DNA of 64,000 bases from Sphingobium jiangsuense (lineage in GTDB: Bacteria; Pseudomonadota; Alphaproteobacteria; Sphingomonadales; Sphingomonadaceae): the NCBI RefSeq assembly GCF_014196495.1, contig NZ_JACIDT010000012.1, positions 56,884 to 120,883 of the forward strand, given 5' to 3'. The notes beneath the pieces were generated by a model. The model saw only the letters and a list, made by a program, of their open reading frames with translations. It was not told the DNA's origin and made no database searches. Below are positions 20,251-31,056 of this stretch, in pieces. A program made the translations under genes and the position numbers. Position 1 is the stretch's first letter; each line of letters begins with the position of its first letter.

Positions 20251-20279
20251 GTGACAGTTTGATTTCACTTTTATGACAT
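20251..20279 (-). promoter_or_regulatory. Pho box of the pst operon, overlapping the phoR stop codon
   Basis: Read on the minus strand: ATGTCAT, AAAA, GTGAAAT, CAAA, CTGTCAC, that is three heptamers on an 11-bp repeat with 4-bp spacers. CTGTCAC matches the PhoB consensus closely. The first heptamer contains the last codons and stop of phoR (ATG TCA TAA). The site implies a second, PhoB-driven promoter for pstS inside the operon. Confidence 0.85.
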
Positions 20280-21560
20280 GCCGCCCGCCCGCGCGCTATT
20301 TCCTTCGCCGCTCGTCTTTTCCTGATCGGCCTTTTCCCCCTCCATCGCGGGCAGCAGCACGGAAACGGTGGTGCCCTTGCCGGGCGTGCTGGAAATATCG
20401 AGTCGCCCGCGATGCCGCTCCACGATGTGCTTGACGATGGCGAGGCCGAGCCCGGTGCCGCCGATCGCGCGGCTGCGGCCCGAATCGACGCGGTAGAAGC
20501 GCTCGGTCAGGCGGGGCAGGTGGTCGGAGGCTATGCCTTCGCCCTCGTCGATCACCTCCAGCCGGATCATCGAGGGCGGGGCGGGCACCAGCCGGACCGT
20601 GATCGGCGTGCCGGGGCGGCCATATTTGGCGCTGTTGCTCACCAGATTGTGGAGCAACTGCGCGATCTGCGTGCGGTCGCCCTGCACCGGGCAGACGTCG
20701 TCGCCGACCGCGGCGATGATGTCCTGCCCCCGCTCGCCGAGATTCTGGCGGCACAGGCCCAACACTTCCTCGACCAGCGCGCCCATCTCGATTCGCGTTT
20801 CGGGCAGGCGGTATTTGTCCGCCTCTATGCGGGAAAGCGACATCAGGTCGTCGATCAGCTGCTGCATCCGCCGCGCTTCCTTTTCCAATATGGACAGGAA
20901 GCGCTGACGCGTCTGCGCGTCGTCCCCGGTTTCGGGGTCCTGCAAGGTTTCGATGAAGCCGAGAATCGCGGCCAGCGGCGTGCGCAGCTCATGGCTGGCA
21001 TTGGCGACGAAATCGCCGCGCATCCGTTCGGCCGCGTGCAGGCCGCTCTCGTCGGTCAGGTGGACGAACAGCTTTTGCGGTCCGTCACTCCCGCCGAAGG
21101 GGATGACGCCCATCGCCCAGCGCTGGTTGCGCGCGCCCAGGCCGACGATGTCGATCCTGATCGGCTCGGCCAGGTGCTCCTGGCCCGTCAGGCGCTGGGC
21201 GGCGGCCGGGTGGCGGATGGCGATGCGGACGTCCTCGCCCAATATATGCGCGCCCAGCAGTTTGCGCGCGGCGCCGTTGGCGAGCAGGACCTTGCCCTGC
21301 TCCACCACCAGAACCGGCTCGACCAGCCCTTCCACGATCGTGCGGAAATCCGCGCTGTCGGCCAGATCGGGCGGCGCGACGGGCGAGGCGAGGACGACGG
21401 GATCGGCATGATCGCCCCGCAGCAACAGGAACAGCAGCAGGCACGCCATCAGGAACAGGGCGAGAATTTCCCACCGCGCACCCAGCAATGCCGCCGACAG
21501 AAACCCGGCCGCGATAACGGCCAGCGCTGCAATATGTTGTAAAGGCCGGGCTTGAATCAT
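20271..21560 (-). CDS. phoR: Phosphate regulon sensor kinase PhoR
   Basis: Membrane histidine kinase of 429 residues. Two hydrophobic segments (about 8-25 and 30-48) anchor it, with almost no periplasmic part, as expected for PhoR, which senses through PstSCAB-PhoU. A PAS-like region (about 70-170) precedes the phosphoacceptor H190 in NASHELRTPLAAILGFIE. The ATPase domain has NLVSNSAKYG (N box), DEGEGIASDHLPRLTERFYR (G1/F boxes) and GGTGLGLAIVKHIVERHRG (G2). It heads the operon toward pstS. Its 3' end contains part of a Pho box. Confidence 0.95.
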   Translation of the reverse strand: MIQARPLQHIAALAVIAAGFLSAALLGARWEILALFLMACLLLFLLLRGDHADPVVLASPVAPPDLADSADFRTIVEGLVEPVLVVEQGKVLLANGAARKLLGAHILGEDVRIAIRHPAAAQRLTGQEHLAEPIRIDIVGLGARNQRWAMGVIPFGGSDGPQKLFVHLTDESGLHAAERMRGDFVANASHELRTPLAAILGFIETLQDPETGDDAQTRQRFLSILEKEARRMQQLIDDLMSLSRIEADKYRLPETRIEMGALVEEVLGLCRQNLGERGQDIIAAVGDDVCPVQGDRTQIAQLLHNLVSNSAKYGRPGTPITVRLVPAPPSMIRLEVIDEGEGIASDHLPRLTERFYRVDSGRSRAIGGTGLGLAIVKHIVERHRGRLDISSTPGKGTTVSVLLPAMEGEKADQEKTSGEGNSARAGGMS

Positions 21561-21664
21561 GGTTATCGCTCTGGATTATTCATGAAAATATTGCGATGGA
21601 ATGTCATTGAATATTTTTCCGGCTGACCCGCTATGGGGCGGGCCGGTTTATTCCGGGGGCAGGC

Positions 21665-22123
21665 GTGGACGAGCGGAAGGAACAGGATCAGGGCGCCGGT
21701 CGCGACGGGGATTGCGAAGCGCAAGGCGTGCCCGGCGCGGGCCCCAGCGCGGGCAATGCGCGGCGCAGGCTGCTGCTCGGCGGCGGGCTGGCGGCGGCCT
21801 CGGCGGTCGTCTCCATCCGCCCGGCGCTTGCCAACACGGCCGCCTCGGTGCTCAACTGCCAGATCCCGGTGCCCGACCCGGCCAAGGGAATGGGGCAGAT
21901 GATCGCGCCCGACGGCAAGCTGGTGCCCAAGGGAACCAAGGGCGCCTTTCCCGCCAGCAGCAAGCCCTTCACGGGCGAGGAAGTGAAGGCCGCGCTGCGC
22001 GGCGGGCGCAGCCTGCCGGGCACCAGCTATGAGCAGAACCGCGCCTATCTCAACTATATCCGGCGGTTGCAGAACGGCACCAGCGGCTTCACCTGCTACG
22101 CCTCGTTGCAGATGCCGCGCTGA
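21665..22123 (+). CDS. Tat-signal protein of unknown function heading the HPr-rel-A cassette
   Basis: A 152-residue protein from GTG 21665, divergent from phoR. About 30 polar residues precede NARRRLLLGGGLAAASAVVS (31-50), a twin-arginine-like stretch with a hydrophobic core, then IRPALANTAAS as a possible cleavage region. The mature part is about 95 residues, with two cysteines, one near the start (VLNCQIPVPDP) and one near the end (GFTCYASLQ), which could form a disulfide. I recognise no domain. The PqqD-like gene follows 17 bp later, so it is probably in the same operon. Export by Tat is inferred from the motif. Confidence 0.6.
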   Translation: MDERKEQDQGAGRDGDCEAQGVPGAGPSAGNARRRLLLGGGLAAASAVVSIRPALANTAASVLNCQIPVPDPAKGMGQMIAPDGKLVPKGTKGAFPASSKPFTGEEVKAALRGGRSLPGTSYEQNRAYLNYIRRLQNGTSGFTCYASLQMPR

Positions 22124-22140
22124 CGCGCCTCTCCCTTCCC

Positions 22141-22428
22141 ATGACGCAGGCGGAACGGCTCTATTACCGGGATGATCCGGACGAAATGCTGCTGCGTCCG
22201 CTCGATGGGCTGACGCTGATCTACCATCGCCCGTCCGGCATCACGCACATCGTCGACAGCCCGGTGCCGGAGATATTGGCCGCGCTGTCGCACGAGCCGC
22301 TGCCCGCCCGCCTGCTGCTCGAAAGCCTGTCCGCCGACTATGATCTGGAGGGCGAGGGCGAGGCGCTCGACAATCTGGCCGCGCATCTGGAGGAACTGTG
22401 CGCCCTCGGGCTGGCGAGGGCGCGGTGA
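22141..22428 (+). CDS. PqqD-family protein of the HPr-rel-A system
   Basis: A 95-residue protein with PqqD-like architecture. PqqD proteins are small winged-helix chaperones that hold a precursor peptide for a modifying enzyme. Features here are a conserved YRDDPDEMLLRPLDGLTLIY start, GITHIVDSPVPEILAAL and an acidic helical C-terminus. Its stop overlaps the start of the HprK-related kinase by 1 bp (TGATG). The family assignment also rests on this neighbour, which is the characteristic partner. No precursor peptide gene is evident next to it. Function beyond the family is unknown. Confidence 0.75.
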   Translation: MTQAERLYYRDDPDEMLLRPLDGLTLIYHRPSGITHIVDSPVPEILAALSHEPLPARLLLESLSADYDLEGEGEALDNLAAHLEELCALGLARAR

Positions 22429-23303
22429 TGCGGCACCATCTGCTGCTTGCCATCGGCCCTGCCCGGTTCCGCATCGGCTCGGCGTGGCGCGGGCCGATCG
22501 ACGCGCTGCGTCGCCTTTATGCCGCCTATCCGCAATCCTCGCAGGACGATGCCGTCGCCGATTTCACCGTGCGGCTGGAACCGGCGGGCATCGGGCGGCG
22601 CTGGTGGCGCCCTTCGGTGCGCATCGCCGGCGACCATCATCTGCCCGACGCGGTGCCGATGGCGCTGCGCCACGGCCTGCTCGCCGCCGAGATGGGGATG
22701 AACCTGCAAATGGCGCTCGGCTGGCGCAGGCACCTCCTCATCCATGCGAGCAGCGTCGAGAAGGACGGCAAGGTGCTGGTGATGGCGGGTGAATCCGGCT
22801 CCGGCAAATCGACGCTGGCCGCGCTGCTGGGGGAGCGGGGCTGGCGGCTGATGGGCGACGAATTCGCGCTGCTGGATTTCGCGACCGGCGCGATCCACCC
22901 TTTTCCGCGCCTCGTCTCGCTCAAGAACCAGGCCATAGACGTGATGCGGCGGGAGGTGGACGACGCGGCCCGCTTCGGCCCGTTGATGGCGGCCACGCCC
23001 AAGGGCGACATCGCCCACCTCATCCCCGCCGCCGAGGCCGTTTCCCGCATGAGCGAGGCCGCGCCGCCCGCGCTGCTGCTGTTCCCCCGTTATGGCCATG
23101 CGCCGGATATCCGCGCCGTCGGGGAAGGGGAGGCGTTCATGCACCTGACGCAGGCGTCGACCAACTATGTGGCGTGCGGAGAGGCGGCCTTCACCGCGTT
23201 GCACCGCTTCGTGACAACGGTGCCCTCCATCGCGCTCGACTTTTCTTCCGGCGATGAGGCGGATCGGATGATCGGCCGGCTCTGGCGGGAGTATGCGGGA
23301 TGA
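22428..23303 (+). CDS. HprK-related kinase A
   Basis: A 291-residue protein distantly related to HPr kinase/phosphorylase. The P-loop GESGSGKST lies at about 121-129, followed by GERGWRLMGDEFALLDF (about 135-151), where the acidic pair GDE stands where HprK has its conserved acidic residues. The first 100 residues are a distinct N-terminal domain. It overlaps the PqqD-like gene at one base and the downstream nucleotidyltransferase by 4 bp, so the three are tightly coupled. The substrate is not known to me; sphingomonads lack the usual HPr-CcpA catabolite control, so HPr itself need not be the target. Confidence 0.85.
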   Translation: MRHHLLLAIGPARFRIGSAWRGPIDALRRLYAAYPQSSQDDAVADFTVRLEPAGIGRRWWRPSVRIAGDHHLPDAVPMALRHGLLAAEMGMNLQMALGWRRHLLIHASSVEKDGKVLVMAGESGSGKSTLAALLGERGWRLMGDEFALLDFATGAIHPFPRLVSLKNQAIDVMRREVDDAARFGPLMAATPKGDIAHLIPAAEAVSRMSEAAPPALLLFPRYGHAPDIRAVGEGEAFMHLTQASTNYVACGEAAFTALHRFVTTVPSIALDFSSGDEADRMIGRLWREYAG

Positions 23304-24295
23304 GCGCGGCGCTGCTGGCATCGCTGCTGCGCGCGCCGCAGGGGGCGGGGCGGCTGGGCGCGCGCGACTGGAACGCCGTCATGGCGGCCGCGCGGGCGGA
23401 GCGGCTGCTGGCGACGCTGGCCTTTCGGCTGGAGGGCGTGGCCCTGCCCGATCCGGTTCGCGCGGTGCTGGACGATGCGCGCTTCGACGCCGAACGGGAG
23501 AAGCGGCAGGCGCTGTGGGAGGCCGACCGCGCGGCGGCGGCGCTGGCGCCGCTCGGCATTCCGGTCGTGCTGCTCAAGGGCGCGGCCTATGCGGCGGCGG
23601 GGCTGAAGGCGGGCGAGGGCCGCATGATCGGCGACCTTGACATATTGGTGCCGCGCGACCGGCTGGAGCAGGCGGAGCGGGCGCTGCTCGCCGCCGGATG
23701 GGAATGGGTGAAGCCCGATCCCTATGACGATGCCTATTACCGGCAATGGATGCACGAGCTGCCGCCGCTGATCCATCGCGAGCGGGACCGGATGATCGAC
23801 GTGCACCACACCATCCTGCCGCTGACCGCGCGGCCGGTGCCCGATGCCGGGGCGATGATCGCGGATCGCGTCGATCTGGGCGGCGGGCTCTCGATCCTGT
23901 CGGAGGAGGACCGCGTCTGCCATGCCGTCGCGCATCTGCTGGCCGATGGCGACATGGCGGGTGGATTGAGGAATCTATGGGATATCAGATGTCTGTTATC
24001 CGATATTGAGGATATTTCGCGGCTCGAACAGCGCGCTGCCCTGCATGGGCTGGCGCAGCCCGTGGCGCGGGCGCGCAGGCTGTGCGAGCATCTTTTCGGG
24101 CGTGGCTCGCTGGATCTGGGGATGGTGGACCAGATGTTCGTCGCCCGCCTGCTGTCGGCCGATGGCTGGGGCCGCAACGGGCGCAGGCTGCTGGGGCAGG
24201 GCTTCTATGTTCGCTCCCACCTGCTGCGCATGCCGCCGCTGATGCTCGCCCGTCATCTATGGACGAAATGGCGCAAGGGCCACCGCCCCGCTTAA
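23300..24295 (+). CDS. Nucleotidyltransferase family protein of the HPr-rel-A cassette
   Basis: A 331-residue protein of the NTP_transf_5 (MNT-like) type. The core motif is VVLLKGAAYAAAGLKAGEGR (89-108) followed by MIGDLDILVPRDRLEQAERA, with D112 and D114 as the catalytic acidic pair. The rest is helical. It starts 4 bp before the kinase stop and ends with a 4-bp tail-to-tail overlap with gph. The known family also includes members near cell-surface or exosortase genes. A nucleotidyl- or sugar-transfer role is an inference only; the acceptor is unknown. Confidence 0.75.
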   Translation: MSAALLASLLRAPQGAGRLGARDWNAVMAAARAERLLATLAFRLEGVALPDPVRAVLDDARFDAEREKRQALWEADRAAAALAPLGIPVVLLKGAAYAAAGLKAGEGRMIGDLDILVPRDRLEQAERALLAAGWEWVKPDPYDDAYYRQWMHELPPLIHRERDRMIDVHHTILPLTARPVPDAGAMIADRVDLGGGLSILSEEDRVCHAVAHLLADGDMAGGLRNLWDIRCLLSDIEDISRLEQRAALHGLAQPVARARRLCEHLFGRGSLDLGMVDQMFVARLLSADGWGRNGRRLLGQGFYVRSHLLRMPPLMLARHLWTKWRKGHRPA

Positions 24296-24960
24296 TGGTT
24301 CCAGTTGCGGACCAGCGGCACCAGTTCGTCGAAATGGTCGATCACCGCCGTGCCGCCCAATTCGGCGGGCGGGCCGTCGCAATAGCCGAAGCTGACCACC
24401 ACCGACGGCACGCCCAGCGCCGCCGCCGCGAGGGTATCGTTGGAGGAATCGCCGACGAACAGGCAGCGCCCGCCGCCCGCCTTTTCCACCATCGCCCGCA
24501 GCGGCGCTGGGTCGGGCTTCAGCAGGCCGGTGGTATCGCCGCCGATGACCGCGCAGAAATATTCCGCAAGATTCAGTTTCTCGATCAGCGGCAGGGTGAA
24601 GCGCTCGATCTTGTTGGTGCAGACGGCAAGGCGCACGCCTGCCCCGCGCAACTCCTCCAGCGCGTCGATCAGGCCCGGATAGGGGTGGCTGTGCACCGCG
24701 ACATGGGCCTCATAATGGTCGAACAACAAGGGCAGCAGCCTCTCCAGCAGCGCCGGATCCTCCTGTCCCGACGCCGCGAGCGCCCGGCGCAGCATGACGC
24801 GCGCGCCCTTGCCCACATAGGTGCGAATCTCCGCCTCGGCAAAAGGGGCCAAACCGATGGTGCCGATCGCATGATTGACCGCCGCGGTCAGGTCCCCGCA
24901 GGTTTCCAGCAAGGTTCCGTCGAGGTCGAAGCCGATAAGATCGAAGGCAAATTCCGTCAT
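24292..24960 (-). CDS. gph: Phosphoglycolate phosphatase, HAD family
   Basis: A 222-residue HAD hydrolase. Motif I is FDLDGTLLET (about 10-19) with the nucleophile and acid aspartates; motif II CTNKIERF, motif III region GLLKPDPAPL and motif IV VGDSSNDTLAA follow. ATG 24960 is chosen because similarity starts there (MTEFAFDLIGFDLDGT); an in-frame upstream ATG would add 35 residues overlapping the glmU leader. Gph clears 2-phosphoglycolate formed by DNA repair, but other phosphatase substrates are possible. It is divergent from glmU and convergent with the cassette. Confidence 0.85.
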   Translation of the reverse strand: MTEFAFDLIGFDLDGTLLETCGDLTAAVNHAIGTIGLAPFAEAEIRTYVGKGARVMLRRALAASGQEDPALLERLLPLLFDHYEAHVAVHSHPYPGLIDALEELRGAGVRLAVCTNKIERFTLPLIEKLNLAEYFCAVIGGDTTGLLKPDPAPLRAMVEKAGGGRCLFVGDSSNDTLAAAALGVPSVVVSFGYCDGPPAELGGTAVIDHFDELVPLVRNWNH

Positions 24961-25057
24961 GGCGTGCTCCCATGCCTTCAGCGTTATGGAATATGCAAGG
25001 CAAACATGGCAGAGGGGCAGAAATGTCAGCATCAAGGCCCAGCCACAGGGAATCGGA

Positions 25058-26410
25058 ATGACCATCAGTCAACGCCCGCTCGCCGCCATCATCCTCGCCG
25101 CAGGGCAGGGGACGCGCATGAAATCCGCCCGGCACAAGGTGCTGCATCCGGTGGCGGGGCGGCCGATGCTGCTCCACCTGCTGGAGGCGGTGGAGGCGCT
25201 GGGCGTCGATCGCAAGGTTGTGGTGGTCGGCTCCGGGCGGGAGCAGGTGGAGGCCGCCGTCGCGGGCAAGGGCGTTTCGATCGCGGTGCAGGACCGGCAA
25301 CTGGGCACCGGCCATGCCGTCGCGCAGGCGCATGACGCGCTCGCCGGCTTCGCCGGGGATGTGCTGATCCTCTATGGCGACGTGCCGCTGGTGCGGACCG
25401 AGACGATGCGCGCGATGGTCGAGCGGCTGAACCGGGGCGACGAGCCGCGCGCGGTGGTGCTGGGCTTCCGTCCCGATGATGCCGCAGCCTATGGCCGGAT
25501 CGTCGCCGATGCGCAGGGCGTCATCGCCAAGATGGTCGAATATAAGGATGCCTCGTCGGAGGAACGGGCGATAACCCTTTGTAACAGCGGCCTTATGGCT
25601 GTCCGGTCGAGCGACCTGTTCGTGCTGCTCGACCGCATCGGCAACGACAATGCGGCCGGGGAATATTATCTGCCCGACATCGTGATGCTGCCCGGCGCGA
25701 CCAGCGCGGTGATCGAGACCGACGCGGACGAAGTGGCGGGCGTCAACAGCCGCGCCGAACTGGCCGGGGTGGAGCGCATCTGGCAGGATCGCCGCCGCGC
25801 CGAGGCGATGCGCGAGGGCGTGACGCTGATCGCGCCGGAAACGATCTTCTTCTCCCACGATACGAAGCTGGAGCGCGACGTGGTGGTGGAGCCGCACGTG
25901 GTGTTCGGCCCCGGCGTGACGGTCGAGGAAGGCGCGGTCATTCACAGCTTCTCCCACATCGAGGGAGCAATCGTCCGTAAGGGCGCGGAAATAGGGCCTT
26001 ATGCTCGGCTACGCCCCGGCGCGCAGATCGGCGTCAAGGCGAAGGTCGGCAATTTCGTCGAGATCAAGAAGGCGGTGCTGGGCGATGGCGCCAAGGCCAA
26101 CCATCTTTCCTATATCGGCGACGCCGATGTGGGCGCGGGGGCGAATATCGGCGCGGGCACGATCACCTGCAATTATGACGGCTTCTTCAAATATCGCACG
26201 CAGATCGGCGCGGGCGCGTTCATCGGTTCCAACAGCGCGCTGGTCGCGCCGGTGAAGGTGGGCGACGGCGCGATCGTCGCGGCGGGCAGCGTGCTGACGG
26301 CGGACGTCTCCGCCGATGCGCTGGCGCTGGTTCGCCCGGCGCAGACGGAAAAGCCCGGCTGGGCAAAGCGATTTCGCACGGCGATGCAGGAACGAAAGGC
26401 AAAACGGTAA
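25058..26410 (+). CDS. glmU: Bifunctional GlmU uridyltransferase/acetyltransferase
   Basis: GlmU acetylates glucosamine-1-phosphate and joins it to UMP to make UDP-GlcNAc for peptidoglycan and LPS. 450 residues from ATG 25058. The pyrophosphorylase domain opens LAAIILAAGQGTRMKSARHK (about 8-27); the left-handed helix domain with hexapeptide repeats begins near residue 250 and contains GPYARLRPGAQIGVKAKVGN. The frame is open further upstream, but the family start is at 25058. glmS follows directly, giving the full pathway from fructose-6-phosphate apart from GlmM. Confidence 0.97.
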   Translation: MTISQRPLAAIILAAGQGTRMKSARHKVLHPVAGRPMLLHLLEAVEALGVDRKVVVVGSGREQVEAAVAGKGVSIAVQDRQLGTGHAVAQAHDALAGFAGDVLILYGDVPLVRTETMRAMVERLNRGDEPRAVVLGFRPDDAAAYGRIVADAQGVIAKMVEYKDASSEERAITLCNSGLMAVRSSDLFVLLDRIGNDNAAGEYYLPDIVMLPGATSAVIETDADEVAGVNSRAELAGVERIWQDRRRAEAMREGVTLIAPETIFFSHDTKLERDVVVEPHVVFGPGVTVEEGAVIHSFSHIEGAIVRKGAEIGPYARLRPGAQIGVKAKVGNFVEIKKAVLGDGAKANHLSYIGDADVGAGANIGAGTITCNYDGFFKYRTQIGAGAFIGSNSALVAPVKVGDGAIVAAGSVLTADVSADALALVRPAQTEKPGWAKRFRTAMQERKAKR

Positions 26411-28234
26411 ATGTGCGGCATTATCGGTATAGTCGGCAAGGAAGAGGTGGCCGATCGGCTGCTCGATGGACTGCGGCGTCTCGAATATCGTGGCTATGAC
26501 AGCGCCGGGGTGGCCAGCGTGCATGACGGCGCGATCGAGCGCCGCCGGGCCGAAGGCAAGCTCGCCAATCTCGCGAAGGAACTGGTCGCCGAGCCGCTGC
26601 CCGGCACGACCGGCATCGCCCATACCCGCTGGGCGACCCATGGCGCGCCCACGACCAGCAACGCCCATCCTCATGCGACGCAAGAGGTTGCGCTGGTACA
26701 TAACGGAATTATCGAGAATTTTAAGCCGTTGCGCGAAGAGCTGATCGCGCGCGGCCGCCATTTCGACAGCCAGACCGATACAGAGGTCGTCGCCCATCTG
26801 GTCAGCGAACTGGTGGAGCAGGGCGCCAGCCCGCAGGAAGCGGTGCAGCAGGTGCTGCCCCGCCTGCACGGGGCCTTCGCGCTGGCGATCCTGTTCCGCC
26901 GGCATCCCGACCTGCTGATCGGCGCGCGGCTCGGCTCGCCGCTGGTGGTGGGCTATGGCGAGGGCGAGACCTATCTCGGCTCGGACGCGCTGGCGCTCGC
27001 GCCGCTGACCCAGCGCATCGCCTATCTGGATGAGGGCGACTGGGTGGTGATCACCCGCGAGGGCGCGCAGATTTTCGACCGCGACAATGTTCCGGTCGAG
27101 CGGCCGGTGACGCTGTCCGGCGTTTCCGGCGCGATGATCGACAAGGGCAACCATCGCCATTTCATGGCCAAGGAGATCTACGAGCAGCCCGTCGTCGTCG
27201 CCCAGACGCTGCGCTCCTATCTGCGGCGGATGGAAAATCAGGTGGCACTGCCGGATATGGATTTCGACCTGGCGGGGGTGAGGCGCATCACCATCGTCGC
27301 CTGCGGCACCAGCTATTATGCGGGGCTGATCGCGAAATACTGGTTCGAGACGTTCGCGCGCGTGCCGGTCGACATCGATGTCGCCAGCGAGTTCCGCTAT
27401 CGCGACCCGGTGCTGGAGCCGGGCGGGCTGGCGCTGTTCATCAGCCAGTCGGGCGAAACCGCCGACACGCTGGCGGCGCTGCGCCATGCGCGAGCAGAAC
27501 GGCAGATCATCGCCGTGGTCGTCAACGTGCCGACCAGCTCGATGGCGCGGGAGGCGGACCTGCTGCTGCCGACCCATGCCGGGCCGGAGATCGGCGTCGC
27601 CTCGACCAAGGCGTTCACCTGCCAGCTGGCGGTGCTGGCGGCGCTGGCGGCCAATCTGGCGCGCGTCAAGGGTCGGCTCAGCCCGGAGGAGGAGGCGGAG
27701 ATTGTCTACCATCTGTCCGAAGCGCCCGCGGCGATGAACGACGCGCTGTCGCATGACGAAGAGATTGAGGCGATGGCCCACCTGATCGCGCCCGCGCGCG
27801 ACGTCCTCTATCTGGGGCGCGGGCAGGATTATCCGATGGCGCTGGAAGGTGCGCTGAAGCTTAAGGAAATCAGCTATATACACGCCGAAGGTTATGCGGC
27901 GGGAGAGATGAAGCACGGCCCGATCGCGCTGATCGACGATGCGGTGCCGGTGATCGTCATCGCGCCGTCCGGGCCGCTCTTTGAAAAGACCGTTTCCAAC
28001 ATGCAGGAAGTGCAGGCGCGCGGCGGCAAGGTGGTGCTGATCTCCGACGCGGAGGGCATCGCGGCGGCGGGCGACGGTTGCATGGCGACGATCGAGATGC
28101 CCAGGGTGCATCCGCTGATCGTTCCGCTGGTCTATGCGGTGCCGGTGCAACTGCTTGCCTACCATGTCGCGGTGGCCAAGGGCACGGACGTCGACCAGCC
28201 GCGCAACCTCGCCAAGTCGGTGACGGTGGAATAG
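26411..28234 (+). CDS. glmS: Glutamine--fructose-6-phosphate aminotransferase
   Basis: GlmS makes glucosamine-6-phosphate from fructose-6-phosphate and glutamine. 607 residues. The N-terminal glutaminase starts MCGIIGIVG with the nucleophile Cys at position 2 after removal of Met. Two SIS domains follow: the first has ACGTSYYAGLIAKYWFE, the second GRGQDYPMALEGALKLKEIS and ends SVTVE, as in other GlmS proteins. It begins 1 base after the glmU stop, which fits co-transcription. No feedback ribozyme is seen upstream. Confidence 0.98.
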   Translation: MCGIIGIVGKEEVADRLLDGLRRLEYRGYDSAGVASVHDGAIERRRAEGKLANLAKELVAEPLPGTTGIAHTRWATHGAPTTSNAHPHATQEVALVHNGIIENFKPLREELIARGRHFDSQTDTEVVAHLVSELVEQGASPQEAVQQVLPRLHGAFALAILFRRHPDLLIGARLGSPLVVGYGEGETYLGSDALALAPLTQRIAYLDEGDWVVITREGAQIFDRDNVPVERPVTLSGVSGAMIDKGNHRHFMAKEIYEQPVVVAQTLRSYLRRMENQVALPDMDFDLAGVRRITIVACGTSYYAGLIAKYWFETFARVPVDIDVASEFRYRDPVLEPGGLALFISQSGETADTLAALRHARAERQIIAVVVNVPTSSMAREADLLLPTHAGPEIGVASTKAFTCQLAVLAALAANLARVKGRLSPEEEAEIVYHLSEAPAAMNDALSHDEEIEAMAHLIAPARDVLYLGRGQDYPMALEGALKLKEISYIHAEGYAAGEMKHGPIALIDDAVPVIVIAPSGPLFEKTVSNMQEVQARGGKVVLISDAEGIAAAGDGCMATIEMPRVHPLIVPLVYAVPVQLLAYHVAVAKGTDVDQPRNLAKSVTVE

Positions 28235-28267
28235 GCGGCTTGATTCCGTTTCCTGCCATTCCTGTTC

Positions 28268-28345
28268 CGTCATGCCAGCGCAGGCTGGCATCTCGGGAGG
28301 TGTCGTGCACCATGGCCTGCGACCCCAGCCTACGCTGGGGTGACG
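28268..28345. repeat. Dispersed palindromic repeat, family A (double)
   Basis: CGTCATGCCAGCGCAGGCTG opens a first hairpin (TGCCAGC with GCTGGCA). About 30 bp later comes a second, CCCCAGCCTACGCTGGGG, followed by TGACG. The double arrangement matches 55680-55758 closely. Located after glmS, so it may fold in its mRNA tail. Confidence 0.8.
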
Positions 28346-28377
28346 ATCCCGAAACAGTATCCCATCCCCCAAAAATT

Positions 28378-28406
28378 CGGGCCGGTCCCTTGTGAGGACC
28401 GGCCCG
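28378..28406 (-). terminator. Terminator of the TonB receptor gene
   Basis: An 11-bp perfect stem (CGGGCCGGTCC with GGACCGGCCCG) and a short loop. On the minus strand it is followed by AATTTTTGGG, so it fits a rho-independent terminator for the receptor transcript ending at 28426. Confidence 0.8.
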
Positions 28407-28425
28407 TAGGGAGCCATGGGATGGA

Positions 28426-30945
<2,520 letters not shown>

Positions 30946-31056
30946 GTTTTTCCCTTTCCGGTTCGATCACAGCGCCTCCGGTGGTCCGGTCAGCCTTGTT
31001 TTTCGATCTTTCCCTGTGTGTGTCTGGTTGATGATGATATTATTGTTTGCGCCCGT

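Noticed and set aside
21575..21615. Possible Pho box before phoR or the HPr-rel-A cassette
   Set aside because: Only one heptamer (ATGTCAT) is seen; flanking units at 11-bp spacing do not match.
26009..28417. Open frame of about 800 codons antisense to glmU and glmS
   Set aside because: Shadow of two certain genes; low-complexity Arg/Gln/His-rich product.
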